Below are positions 44,620 to 53,445 of a stretch of DNA of 64,000 bases, one piece after another. Position 1 is the stretch's first letter. The number at the start of each line of letters is the position of its first letter. A model generated the notes under the pieces. That model saw only the letters and a list, made by a program, of their open reading frames with translations. It did no database searches and was not told where the DNA came from. The stretch comes from DATHAP01 sp963762865 (GTDB lineage Bacteria > Actinomycetota > Actinomycetes > JACCUZ01), in assembly GCA_963762865.1 (NCBI GenBank), contig CAVXNC010000021.1:124001-188000 (forward strand), given 5' to 3'. The position numbers and the translations under genes are program-made.

Positions 44620-46317
44620 TCAGTCCAGGGCGAGCGCGGCGGCGACGTCCGCGGAGATCGCCGCGAGGTCGCGGGCGGCGATCTCCCGAGCAGCCGGTAC
44701 GTCGCGGTCCTGCACCGGGACGACGACCTCGAGATAGGCCTTGAGCTTCGGCTCGGTGCCCGACGGCCGCACGACGACCCGGCCGCCGTCGGCCAGCCGG
44801 TAGCGCAGGCCGTCGGTGGGCGGCAGCTCGTCGCTCCCGGCGGCCAGGTCCTCCGCGGACTCGACCGCACGGCCACCCAGCGACGTCGGCGGGGTGGCGC
44901 GCAGCCGGGACATCGCGTCCTGGATGAGCGACAGGTCCTCGACGCGCACCGACAGCTGGTCGGTCGCGTGCAGCCCGTGCTCCACCGCGAGGTCGTCGAG
45001 CAGGTCGGTGAGCGAGCGGCCCTCCGCCTTGAGGGTGGCGGCCAGCTCGGCCACCAGCAGGGCCGCCGAGATGCCGTCCTTGTCGCGGACGCCGGCCGGG
45101 TCGACGCAGTAGCCGAGCGCCTCCTCGTAGCCGTAGCGCAGTCCCTCGACCCGCGAGATCCACTTGAAGCCGGTGAGCGTCTCGGCATAGCCGAGGCCAT
45201 GGGCCGCGGCGATCCGGCCGAGCAGCGTCGACGACACGATCGACGCCGCGAAGGTGCCGGACAGTCCGGCGTCGCGGCGTACGAGATGAGTCGCGAGCAG
45301 CGCACCGACCTCGTCGCCGCGCAGCATCCGCCAGCCGTCACCGGCCGGGACGGCGACGGCGCACCGGTCGGCGTCCGGGTCGTTGGCCAGCACGATGTCG
45401 GCGTCGTGCTCGACCGCCGCCGCGAGGGCGAGGTCGATGGCGCCGGGCTCCTCGGGGTTCGGGAAGGCGACGGTGCTGAACTCGGGGTCCGGGTCACCCT
45501 GCCGCGAGACGACGGTCGGCGCGCGGAAGCCGGCGCGGTCGAAGGCCGCGAGCACGACGTCGCGGCCGACCCCGTGCAGCGGCGTGTAGACGATGTCGAG
45601 GTCGCGCGGCGAGTCGTCGGCGACCAGGCCGGCGACCCGCGCGAGGTAGGCGTCGAGCACGTCGTCGCCGAGCGTCTGCCAGTCGTCGCCGCGGGCGACC
45701 GTCGCCAGCGGCCCGACGGCGTCGATCGCGGCGGAGATCTCGGCGTCGGCCGGCGGGACGATCTGCGAGCCGTCGCCGAGGTAGACCTTGTAGCCGTTGT
45801 CCTGCGGCGGGTTGTGCGACGCGGTCACCATCACGCCGGCGTCGGCGCCGAGGTGGCGGATCGCGAAGGCCAGCACCGGCGTCGGCAGCGGGCGGGGGAG
45901 GACCATGGCCGACATGCCGGCACCGCGCACGACCTCGGCGGTGTCCCGGGCGAAGACGTCGGACTTGTGCCGGGCGTCGTAGCCGATGACGACGGCCTGG
46001 CCGTTGCGGGCGGTCAGGTAGCTGCAGAGGCCCGCGGCAGCGCGGGTGACGACGACGCGGTTCATCCGGTTGGGGCCGGCGCCGATCTCGCCGCGGAGCC
46101 CCGCGGTGCCGAACTCCAGCCGGCCGCTGAAGCGGTCCGCGATCCCCTCGAGGTCACCGGCGTCCAGCAGCCCCTGGAGCTCGGCGCGGGTGTCCGGGTC
46201 GGGGTCCTCGGCCAGCCAGGCCCGGGCGATCTCGGTGGCGTCGACGGTGTCGGCGCTCTCGCGGTGCTCGTGCCCCTGGCCCTGACCGGCGGTCCTGCTC
46301 CCCTGCGGCCCGGTCAC
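44620..46317 (-). CDS. Phospho-sugar mutase (phosphopentomutase/phosphoglucomutase family)
   Basis: The 565-aa alpha-D-phosphohexomutase has GTAGLRGEIG at the N-terminus, the phosphoserine loop VTASHNPP (Ser167), the Mg loop DPDADR (about 313-318), GYEEALGY and the phosphate-binding RPSGTEPKLKAYLE. It starts inside the stop of purine nucleoside phosphorylase (GTGA). That coupling suggests it isomerises ribose-1-phosphate or deoxyribose-1-phosphate to the 5-phosphate; a glucose or mannose role cannot be excluded. Confidence 0.92.
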   Translation of the reverse strand: MTGPQGSRTAGQGQGHEHRESADTVDATEIARAWLAEDPDPDTRAELQGLLDAGDLEGIADRFSGRLEFGTAGLRGEIGAGPNRMNRVVVTRAAAGLCSYLTARNGQAVVIGYDARHKSDVFARDTAEVVRGAGMSAMVLPRPLPTPVLAFAIRHLGADAGVMVTASHNPPQDNGYKVYLGDGSQIVPPADAEISAAIDAVGPLATVARGDDWQTLGDDVLDAYLARVAGLVADDSPRDLDIVYTPLHGVGRDVVLAAFDRAGFRAPTVVSRQGDPDPEFSTVAFPNPEEPGAIDLALAAAVEHDADIVLANDPDADRCAVAVPAGDGWRMLRGDEVGALLATHLVRRDAGLSGTFAASIVSSTLLGRIAAAHGLGYAETLTGFKWISRVEGLRYGYEEALGYCVDPAGVRDKDGISAALLVAELAATLKAEGRSLTDLLDDLAVEHGLHATDQLSVRVEDLSLIQDAMSRLRATPPTSLGGRAVESAEDLAAGSDELPPTDGLRYRLADGGRVVVRPSGTEPKLKAYLEVVVPVQDRDVPAAREIAARDLAAISADVAAALALD

Positions 46318-47120
46318 AGCTGGGCCACCACCTGGGCGAGCAGCTCGCCCATCCGGGTGGCTGCGGCCTGGCCGGCCTCGAGGACCTCCTCGTGGTCGAG
46401 CGGCTCGCCGGTCATGCCGGCCGCCAGGTTGGTCACCAGGGACAGGCCCAGCACCTCGGCGCCGGCCTCGCGAGCGGCGATCGCCTCGAGCGTCGTCGAC
46501 ATGCCGACCAGGTCGCCGCCGATGGCGCGGACCATGCCGATCTCGGCCGGCGTCTCGTAGTGCGGGCCGGGGAACTGCACGTAGACGCCCTCCTCCAGCG
46601 AGGGGTCGACCTCCTTGCAGAGCGTCCGCAGCCGCGGCGAGTAGAGGTCGGTGAGGTCGACGAAGTGCGCTCCCACGATCGGCGAGGTCGCCGTCAGGTT
46701 GATGTGGTCGCTGATCAGCACCGGCTGGCCGGGGCGGAAGGTCGGTCGCAGCCCTCCGCAGCCGTTGGTGAGCACGATCGTGCGCGCGCCCGCCGCGGCC
46801 GCGGTCCGCACGCCGTGCACGACCGCGGCCACGCCGCGGCCCTCGTAGAGGTGCGTGCGGCCGAGGAAGACCAGGGCGCGCCCGGAGTCGCCGATGCGTA
46901 CGGAGCGCAGCGTGCCGGCGTGGCCCTCGACGGCGGCGGCGTGGAAGCCGGGGAGCTCGGTCACCGGCAGCTCGGCGACCGTCTCGCCGAGCAGCTCGGC
47001 GGCGGGCACCCAGCCGGAGCCCATGACCAGGGCGACGTCGTGGCGGTCGGTGCCGGTCAGCTCACGGAGCCGCTCGGCGGCCTGCTCGGCGAGGGCGTAG
47101 GGACTGGTGGAGTCGCTCAC
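46314..47120 (-). CDS. Purine nucleoside phosphorylase (trimeric type)
   Basis: Phosphorolyses (deoxy)inosine and (deoxy)guanosine to base plus pentose-1-phosphate. The 268-aa protein has VMGSGW, GRTHLYEG, LTNGCGGLRP, FPGPHYETPAEI and SLVTNLAAGMTGEPLDHEEV (Asn substrate-binding). The GTG start has TAGGGT 6 nt upstream and no SD. It is co-translated with the phospho-sugar mutase and receives the product of adenosine deaminase. Confidence 0.96.
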   Translation of the reverse strand: MSDSTSPYALAEQAAERLRELTGTDRHDVALVMGSGWVPAAELLGETVAELPVTELPGFHAAAVEGHAGTLRSVRIGDSGRALVFLGRTHLYEGRGVAAVVHGVRTAAAAGARTIVLTNGCGGLRPTFRPGQPVLISDHINLTATSPIVGAHFVDLTDLYSPRLRTLCKEVDPSLEEGVYVQFPGPHYETPAEIGMVRAIGGDLVGMSTTLEAIAAREAGAEVLGLSLVTNLAAGMTGEPLDHEEVLEAGQAAATRMGELLAQVVAQL

Positions 47121-47126
47121 GGCGCG

Positions 47127-47132
47127 ACCCTA
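47127..47132 (-). promoter_or_regulatory. -10 box for leaderless purine nucleoside phosphorylase
   Basis: Minus-strand TAGGGT, 6 nt before the GTG start. Confidence 0.5.
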
Positions 47133-47153
47133 GTGGGCCGCGCGGGTGGTCCG

Positions 47154-47486
47154 TCAGGCAGCGGCCGCAGGCATGGCGACGCTGGCGCTGCCGTGCGACC
47201 GGTCGAGGACCGGGGTCACCGTGGCCAGGAAGGCGGCCAGCTCTGACGCCGTACCGCTGACGATCCCGTCGACCCACCGCACGGCGATCCCGCGGGTCTC
47301 GGCGACGGCGATCTGGCAGTGCGCGGCGAAGGCGTGGGCCTGGAGCAGCTCGGCGATCGACCGGCGGGTGCGGGGGGTGCTCGTCGACACGCGCACCGTG
47401 ACCCGCTGGGTCGCCGGGCAGGACTGCAGCGCGAGGAGGATGCGGTCGCCACCGCTCGTCGTGGGAAGGGGCCGGAGTGGTCTCAC
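47154..47486 (-). CDS. Hypothetical protein, 110 aa
   Basis: A small soluble protein of mixed alpha/beta look (DRILLALQSCPATQRVTVRV, SIAELLQAHAFAAHCQIAVA, GIAVRWVDGIVSG) ending in a short Ala-rich stretch. It may be a small polypeptide-binding or ACT-like fold, but no motif is decisive. Third-position G/C is high, supporting real coding. It stands alone between gamma-glutamylcyclotransferase and the phosphorylase on the same strand. Confidence 0.65.
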   Translation of the reverse strand: MRPLRPLPTTSGGDRILLALQSCPATQRVTVRVSTSTPRTRRSIAELLQAHAFAAHCQIAVAETRGIAVRWVDGIVSGTASELAAFLATVTPVLDRSHGSASVAMPAAAA

Positions 47487-47548
47487 CCCGGGGTTATCGG
47501 CGCCTGAGATGGCCGTCTGAAGACCTTCCCTTGACTGTCTCGTGACGA

Positions 47549-48019
47549 TCAGCTGGCGGGGCCTGCGCCGGGGCCGACCGACCGGCAGGGGCGGGCGCGC
47601 AGCTCGGCGACGTAGTCGTCGGGGGCGCCGGCGGCCTCCGCGCAGTCGGCGATCAGGCCCAGGTAGCGCGCCGAGGGCAGCCCGCCCTCGTAGTCGGCGA
47701 GCACGTAGATCCAGGCCAGGACCTCGCCCTCGAGGGTGTCCACCCGGACCCGCACCTTGGTGAAGAGCGCCAGGTCGGCGTGCTCCCAGAAGTCCATGTT
47801 GCGCTCGTCGGCGTCGGTGACGTCGTAGAGCGCGACGAAGACCTGGCTGTTCTCCGCCTCGACGAGCGTGGCCAGCGGGCCCTCCCAGCCGCGGTCCTCG
47901 CCCGCGAAGGTCAGCCGCCAGCCGGTGAGCCAGCCGGTGCCGCGCAACGGCGAGTGCGGGGCCCGCTGCAGCATCTGCCCGGGGTCCATGTTGCTGCCGT
48001 AGGCGGCGTACAGGGCCAT
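47549..48019 (-). CDS. Gamma-glutamylcyclotransferase-like protein
   Basis: The 156-aa protein carries the GGCT signature at its N-terminus (YAAYGSNMDPGQML), then GWRLTFAG and a VFVALYDVTDADERNMDFWE segment with the acidic residues expected near the active site. It would release 5-oxoproline from gamma-glutamyl peptides. TATCCT lies 8 nt before the ATG. Divergent from the quinone-reductase gene. Confidence 0.88.
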   Translation of the reverse strand: MALYAAYGSNMDPGQMLQRAPHSPLRGTGWLTGWRLTFAGEDRGWEGPLATLVEAENSQVFVALYDVTDADERNMDFWEHADLALFTKVRVRVDTLEGEVLAWIYVLADYEGGLPSARYLGLIADCAEAAGAPDDYVAELRARPCRSVGPGAGPAS

Positions 48020-48027
48020 GGGTGCAG

Positions 48028-48033
48028 AGGATA
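48028..48033 (-). promoter_or_regulatory. -10 box for leaderless gamma-glutamylcyclotransferase gene
   Basis: Minus-strand TATCCT, 8 nt before the ATG at 48019. Confidence 0.45.
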
Positions 48034-48090
48034 TTGGCGGGGTGAGGCTGCGGCGGGGACGCCCCTGAGGAATGGGCGAGAATGTCGGCC

Positions 48091-49503
48091 GTGACACGTA
48101 TCGCGATCGTCGGTGGCGGCCCCGGTGGCTACGAGGCTGCGCTGGTCGCGGCCCAGCTGGGCGCCGAGGTGACGGTCGTCGACCGCGACGGGCTCGGCGG
48201 CTCGGCCGTCCTGACCGACTGCGTGCCCTCGAAGACCCTGATCGCGACCGCCGAGGTGATGACGGACACGGCGGAGTCCGGCGAGCTCGGCGTCCGGCTC
48301 GGGGTCGGCGGGGGAGCGGGCCAGGAGCCGGCCGACCGCGTGGGCGTCGACCTGGCGAAGGTGAACGCCCGGGTCACCGCGCTGGCGCAGGCCCAGTCCG
48401 CCGACATCGCGGCCCGCCTCGCGCGCGAGGGCGTCACTGTGCTGCGCGGCCTCGGGAGGCTCGAGGGGCCGACCTGTGTCGTGGCGACGCTCGACGAGGG
48501 CGGCGAGCAGGCGATCGACGCCGATGCCGTGCTGGTCGCGACCGGCGCGCACCCGCGGGTGCTGCCCGACGCGGAGCCGGACGGCGAGCGGATCCTCACC
48601 TGGGAGCAGGTCTACTCGCTGGAGCGGCTGCCGGAGCACCTGGTCGTGGTCGGGTCGGGGGTGACGGGCGCGGAGTTCGCGTCCGCCTACACCTCGCTGG
48701 GCGCGCAGGTGACCCTGGTGTCCTCGCGCGACCGGGTGCTGCCGGGCGAGGACCAGGACGCCGCGTCCGTGCTCGAGGACGTCTTCCGTCGCCGCGGGAT
48801 GACGGTCCTGTCCAAGTCACGGGCAGGTGCCGTACGTCGCACCGGTGACTCGGTCACGGTGCAGCTCGACGACGGCCGCACCGTCGAGGGGTCGCACTGC
48901 CTGATGGCCGTCGGCTCGATCCCCAACACCGCCGACATCGGGCTCGACTCGGCCGGGGTCCGGCTGGACAAGGGCGGCTTCATCGAGGTCGACCGGGTCT
49001 CCCGGACGTCGGCGACCGGTGTCTACGCCGCGGGGGACTGCACCGGCGTCCTGATGCTGGCCTCGGTCGCCGCCATGCAGGGCCGGATCGCGATGTGGCA
49101 CCTGCTGGGCGACGCGGTGAGCCCGCTCGCGCTGCGCTCGGTGTCGTCCAACGTCTTCACCGACCCGGAGATCGCGACGGTGGGCTGGAGCCAGGCCGAG
49201 GTCGAGTCCGGCGAGACCGACGCCGTGATGGTCAAGCTGCCGCTGGCGACCAACGCCCGGGCCAAGATGCAGGGCGTCCACGACGGCTTCGTCAAGCTCT
49301 TCGCGCGGCCCGGTTCGGGGACCGTGGTGGGCGGGGTGGTCGTCGCGCCGCGGGCCAGCGAGCTGATCCACGCGGTGGCCCTGGCCGTCGACGCCCGGAT
49401 CACCGTGGACCAGCTGGCCCACTCGTTCACGATCTACCCGTCGATCAGCGGCTCGGTCGCCGAGGCCGCCCGTCAGCTGCACACCCGCGTCTGGCAGGGC
49501 TGA
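48091..49503 (+). CDS. lpdA: NAD(P)H-quinone reductase flavoprotein, LpdA type
   Basis: The 470-aa FAD/NAD disulfide-reductase-fold protein has an FAD loop IVGGGPGGYEAAL, an NAD loop VVVGSGVTGAEFAS and YAAGDCTG. The redox pair is broken: the usual CxxxxC is VLTDCVPSK, with one Cys (Cys44) only. The C-terminus has SFTIYPSISGSV rather than the catalytic HxxxxE. These features match LpdA quinone reductases, not dihydrolipoamide dehydrogenase. GTG at 48091 aligns with relatives (MTRIAIVGGG) and has GAGAAT 7 nt upstream; ATG at 48082 is the alternative. Confidence 0.92.
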   Translation: MTRIAIVGGGPGGYEAALVAAQLGAEVTVVDRDGLGGSAVLTDCVPSKTLIATAEVMTDTAESGELGVRLGVGGGAGQEPADRVGVDLAKVNARVTALAQAQSADIAARLAREGVTVLRGLGRLEGPTCVVATLDEGGEQAIDADAVLVATGAHPRVLPDAEPDGERILTWEQVYSLERLPEHLVVVGSGVTGAEFASAYTSLGAQVTLVSSRDRVLPGEDQDAASVLEDVFRRRGMTVLSKSRAGAVRRTGDSVTVQLDDGRTVEGSHCLMAVGSIPNTADIGLDSAGVRLDKGGFIEVDRVSRTSATGVYAAGDCTGVLMLASVAAMQGRIAMWHLLGDAVSPLALRSVSSNVFTDPEIATVGWSQAEVESGETDAVMVKLPLATNARAKMQGVHDGFVKLFARPGSGTVVGGVVVAPRASELIHAVALAVDARITVDQLAHSFTIYPSISGSVAEAARQLHTRVWQG

Positions 49504-49550
49504 GCCCCGCTGGCTCAGGCTCCGCCGACCGTGCAGCGCCGGCCCCTGGA

Positions 49551-49638
49551 AATTGATCACGCCCGCGTGGTCACTTGTTGCTGGACGGGGCAAATTTGCC
49601 TGTGCCAGCAGTAATTGACCACGCTCGCGTGATCAATT
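49551..49638. repeat. 88-bp nested palindrome between convergent genes
   Basis: Outer arms 49551-49573 and 49616-49638 pair with two mismatches. Inside lie a TGCTGG/CCAGCA pair and a central GGCAAATTTGCC palindrome. The AT-rich core and ATTGATCA ends are striking in this GC-rich DNA. It sits between the lpdA and Gly/Asp-rich genes, which converge. It could be a bidirectional terminator or a dispersed palindromic element. Confidence 0.7.
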
Positions 49639-49648
49639 GCGGGCTGGC

Positions 49649-50527
49649 TCAGAAGCCGCCGAAGTCGCCGCCGCCGAAGTCCCCGCCGCCGCCACCGTCG
49701 AAGCCGCCGCCGCCCCAGTCGCCGCCGCCGGCGTAGTCGCCCCCGCCGTCGCCACCACCGCCGCCGTCGCCCCCACCGCCGTCGCCACCGCCGTCGCCAC
49801 CGCCGCCGTCGCCGCCGTCCGACCCGCCGCCGTCGGACCCGCCGTCGGAGCCGTCGCCGTCCCAGCCGCCGAAGCCGCCGAACATCACCGCGCCGAGCAG
49901 CACGCCGGGCAGCAGCCCGGAGCCGGCGTACGGGGAGAAGTAGCCCTGGGCGTAGGGCTGGTAGCCCGGCCCGCCCTGCCAGTACGGCCGGCGGCCCGCC
50001 CCCACCGGCACCTGCCGGACGTCGGGCTCGGCGCCGGCGCGGACCCGCTCGGCGTCGGCGGCGCAGACCGGGACCGGCCGGGGCTGCCCACCCGCCGGCG
50101 CCCACTCGACGTCGTCGGTGGAGGGCCCGTGCTGCGGGTTGAAGAAGCACGGCGGCCGCCGGGTCGGGAGGGGCCGGCCCTCGAGGCGGGCCTCGACGCA
50201 GGCCATCGCGTAGCGGCCGTCCTCGAGGATCCCGGTGATCGCCTTGACGTCTTCGGGGCTGCGGACCCGGTCGAGGGCCGACTTCGCGGCGTCGTAGGAG
50301 TCCAGGGCGCGCCGGTAGTCCTGCCGGGTCGCCTCGTCGAGGTCACGCCCCGCGGTCTTGGCGTCGAGCAGCGCGACGTCCTCACCGAGCCGGGTCACGT
50401 CCTCCTCGGCCACCGAGCGCACCGCGGCCAGCGACTCGGCCTCCGCTCTGCGCTGCTGGCTGCCGGCCCTGCTCTTCACGAAGAGGAAGACGGCACCCAC
50501 GAGGAGCAGGACGACGAGGATCTCCAT
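49649..50527 (-). CDS. Membrane-anchored protein with Gly/Asp-rich tail
   Basis: The 292-aa protein has an N-terminal transmembrane helix (MEILVVLLLVGAVFLFVKSR) and a charged helical, possibly coiled-coil, region of about 25-105. A middle with two Cys and a Tyr/Pro/Gln segment (WQGGPGYQPYAQGYFSPY) follows, then a second short hydrophobic stretch. The tail of about 78 residues is almost only Gly and Asp/Ser ((G)nD repeats) and ends in DFGGF. The pattern recalls the low-complexity tails of some TPM-type and stress membrane proteins; function unknown. Confidence 0.8.
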   Translation of the reverse strand: MEILVVLLLVGAVFLFVKSRAGSQQRRAEAESLAAVRSVAEEDVTRLGEDVALLDAKTAGRDLDEATRQDYRRALDSYDAAKSALDRVRSPEDVKAITGILEDGRYAMACVEARLEGRPLPTRRPPCFFNPQHGPSTDDVEWAPAGGQPRPVPVCAADAERVRAGAEPDVRQVPVGAGRRPYWQGGPGYQPYAQGYFSPYAGSGLLPGVLLGAVMFGGFGGWDGDGSDGGSDGGGSDGGDGGGGDGGGDGGGGDGGGGGDGGGDYAGGGDWGGGGFDGGGGGDFGGGDFGGF

Positions 50528-50651
50528 GCGCGGTCAACTCCCCTCGACGCCGGACGGTTCCGCGCCCAGCCTCCCGCAGACGACCGATGGGAAACACTGG
50601 CAGGACAGGTCTACCCGACGAGCCCGCTGCGCCGACACCCCGGAGGCCGAC

Positions 50652-51239
50652 GTGTCCGTGTCCGTTCTCTCCATGTCCATGTCGCTCGACGGCTACATCG
50701 CCGGCCCCAACGACGAGCCGGGCAACCCCGGCGGGGACGACTTCGACCGGCTCCACGAGTGGTACGTCGGGCCGGACGGCGAGTTCGGCCGGCCGGGTGG
50801 CCCTGCCCAGCAGGTCGTGGACGAGATGGACGCGGCCGGTGCTGTCCTCGCCGGCCGGCGCACGGTCGAGCAGGTCGACCACTGGGGCGGTGACCACCAC
50901 GGCAGCGGCATGCCGATCTTCGTCCCCAGCCACCGGCCGCCCGACCCGGTCGTCGCGACCTACCCGCTGGTCACCTACGTCACCGACGGCATCGCCAGCG
51001 CGATGGCCCAGGCGAAGGCCGCCGCCGGCGACCGGGTCGTGGTCGTGCTCGGCGCCTACACGGCGCAGCGGGCGCTGGAGGCCGGAGTGCTGGACGAGCT
51101 GGAGATCCACCAGGTCCCGGTGATGTTCGGCAGCGGCCGCCGGCTCTTCGACGTGCTGCCGTCACGCATCGAGCTGGACATCGTCCGGGTGGTCGACACC
51201 CCCGCGGCCACCCACATCCGCTACCGCGTCCGCCGCTAG
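50652..51239 (+). CDS. Dihydrofolate reductase-family (RibD C-terminal-like) reductase
   Basis: The 195-aa protein has SMSLDGYIAGPND at the start, VLAGRRTVEQ, and a nucleotide-binding end VVVLGAYTAQRALEAGVLDE followed by VPVMFGSGRRLFD, as in RibD-C/DHFR-like actinobacterial reductases. GGAGG lies 7 nt before the GTG at 50652. It is probably not the housekeeping FolA. Its stop is shared as CTAG with the convergent carboxylase gene. Confidence 0.9.
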   Translation: MSVSVLSMSMSLDGYIAGPNDEPGNPGGDDFDRLHEWYVGPDGEFGRPGGPAQQVVDEMDAAGAVLAGRRTVEQVDHWGGDHHGSGMPIFVPSHRPPDPVVATYPLVTYVTDGIASAMAQAKAAAGDRVVVVLGAYTAQRALEAGVLDELEIHQVPVMFGSGRRLFDVLPSRIELDIVRVVDTPAATHIRYRVRR

Positions 51240-52991
51240 TCGCTCGAGTCCTTGATGTCGCAGATGACGGCACCCGTCGTGACGGTCGCCCCGACCTCGG
51301 CACTGAGACCGGTGACGGTGCCTGCCTTGTGCGCGTTGAGCGGCTGCTCCATCTTCATCGCCTCGAGCACGACCACCGGGTCACCTTCGGCGACCTGCTG
51401 ACCCTCCTCGACCACGACCTTGACGATCGTTCCCTGCATCGGGCTGGTCAGGCTGTCACCGCTCGCTGCCGCACCGGCCTTCTTGCCGCCGCCGCGACGG
51501 GCGGGCTTGGCCTTGGCGGCGCCGCCGGCGGTCGCGCCGAGCCCCGCAGGGAGCACGACCTCGAGTCGCCGACCGCCCACCTCGACGACCACGGTCTCCC
51601 GCTCGGCGGGCTCCGGCGCCTCGGCACCGGCCCCGGCGTACGGCTCGATGGTGTTGTCGAAGTCGGTCTCGATCCACCGCGTGTGCACCCGGAACGGCGA
51701 GTCCGTGAACGCCGGGTCGGCCGTGACCGCGCGGTGGAACGCGATGACCGTGGGCATGCCGTCGACCTCGAACTCGGCGAGCGCGCGCCGCGACCGCTCG
51801 AGCGCCTGCTCGCGGGAGGCGCCGGTGACGACGAGCTTGGCGACCAGGGAGTCGAAGGACCCCGGCACGGTCTCGCCGAGCTCGTAACCACCATCGAGAC
51901 GTACGCCCGGGCCGGACGGCGGGGACCAGCGGGTCAACGTGCCGGGGGCCGGGAGGAAGTTGCGGCCGGCGTCCTCGGCGTTGATGCGGAACTCGAAGGA
52001 GTGCCCGCGCACGACCGGGTCGTCGTAGCCGAGCGCCTCGCCGTCGGCGACGCGGAACATCTCCCGCACGAGGTCGATGCCGGTGACCTCCTCGGTGACC
52101 GGGTGCTCGACCTGCAGGCGGGTGTTGACCTCGAGGAAGGAGATCGTGCCGTCCTGGCCGACGAGGAACTCGCAGGTGCCGGCGCCGACGTAGCCGGCCT
52201 CGCTGAGGATCGCCTTGGACGCGCGGTAGAGCTCGGCGTTCTGCTCGTCGGTGAGGAAGGGTGCGGGCGCCTCCTCCACGAGCTTCTGGTGGCGGCGCTG
52301 CAGGGAGCAGTCGCGCGTCGACACGACGACGACGTTGCCGTGCTGGTCGGCGAGGCACTGGGTCTCGACGTGGCGCGGCTGGTCCAGGTACTTCTCGACG
52401 AAGCACTCGCCGCGGCCGAAGGCGCCGACGGCCTCGCGGACGGCCGACTCGTAGAGGTCGGGGATCTCCTCGATCGTGCGCGCGACCTTGAGGCCACGGC
52501 CACCGCCGCCGTAGGCGGCCTTGATGGCGACCGGGACGCCGTGCTCCTTGGCGAAGGCGACGACCTCGTCGGCGTCGTTGACCGGTTCCTTGGTGCCGGC
52601 GACCAGCGGGGCGCCCGCCCGCTCGGCGATGTGGCGGGCCTTGACCTTGTCGCCGAGGGAGTCGATGGCCGACGGCGGCGGGCCGATCCAGGTGAGCCCG
52701 GCGTCGATGACCGCCTGGGCGAAGCCGGCGTTCTCGGCGAGGAAGCCGTAGCCGGGGTGGACCGCGTCGGCGCCCGACTGCTTGGCGACGGCGAGGATCT
52801 TGTCGATGGCGAGGTAGCTGTCGGCGGGCGTCGCTGCCGTCGAGGGTGAAGGCCTCGTCGGCGACCCGGACGTGCAGCGCGTCGCGGTCGGCCTCGGCGT
52901 AGACGGCGACGCTGGCGATGCCGGCGTCCCGGCAGGCCCGGGCGACCCGGACCGCGATCTCGCCGCGGTTGGCGATCAGCACCTTGCGCAC
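51236..52991 (-). pseudogene. accA: Acyl-CoA carboxylase alpha chain (biotin carboxylase + biotin carrier), one frame change
   Basis: About 585 codons. The N-terminal biotin carboxylase starts RKVLIANRGEIAVRVARACR, the ATP-grasp domain has FVEKYLD and LEVNTRLQVEHPVTEE, and a C-terminal biotinyl domain has VLEAMKMEQPLNAHKAG (biotinyl Lys). The frame moves by one base near 52831, between FTLDGS and TPADSYLAIDKIL, where one extra base in the minus-strand run ggcagcgacgccc explains it. The enzyme feeds malonyl- or methylmalonyl-CoA synthesis and should be essential, so a sequencing indel is the best reading. GGGAG precedes the GTG start. Its epsilon partner lies at 61117. Confidence 0.88.
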
Positions 52992-53445
52992 GCTGTGACT
53001 CCCTAGCGTCGGCTGGCGTCCGGAGTCTAGAGGTGGGGTGACTTCGGTCGGCTCGCGCGGTCGGCGAGAGGGCTGCGCATGCGCTCCGGCAGCGACCCGT
53101 CGCACAGCGTGAACGATCGGTGGATACGACTCTCGGGTGATCGCCGAGACCGACTAGTCCGAACGGGCCACTCGTGTTACGGGCACGGTGTCCCGCCCTG
53201 TCGGACTTCGTCGCGAGTGTCCTCGGCGAGCCGTCACTGATCCCTTGCGGACCGTGAGCGAAGGCTTCGTCGGCTGTGGTCACCGACCGTCACCAACAGC
53301 CCGGACTGCCTATTCACACGCTGCTCCCAGTGGCGCAGGTTCACAGGCGGACTGGGGCCGTGGGCTCTGCGCCGGGTCGGGGAGGCTCGGGGTGGTGTCG
53401 GTGGCGGTGCATGCGACCCCGAAGCAATCAAGGGGAGGGAAGTAC
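52992..53445. other. 454-bp intergenic region, no gene recognised
   Basis: Both flanking genes point away from it, so it must hold the promoters of the carboxylase gene and the secreted-protein gene. I see no convincing ORF, RNA gene or long repeat. A GGGGAGGGA ribosome-binding site ends the region just before the ATG at 53446. Confidence 0.5.

Noticed and set aside
49650..49870. GCC/CCG trinucleotide-rich tract as a repeat array
   Set aside because: It encodes the Gly/Asp-rich tail of the membrane protein and has no fixed repeat unit or spacers.
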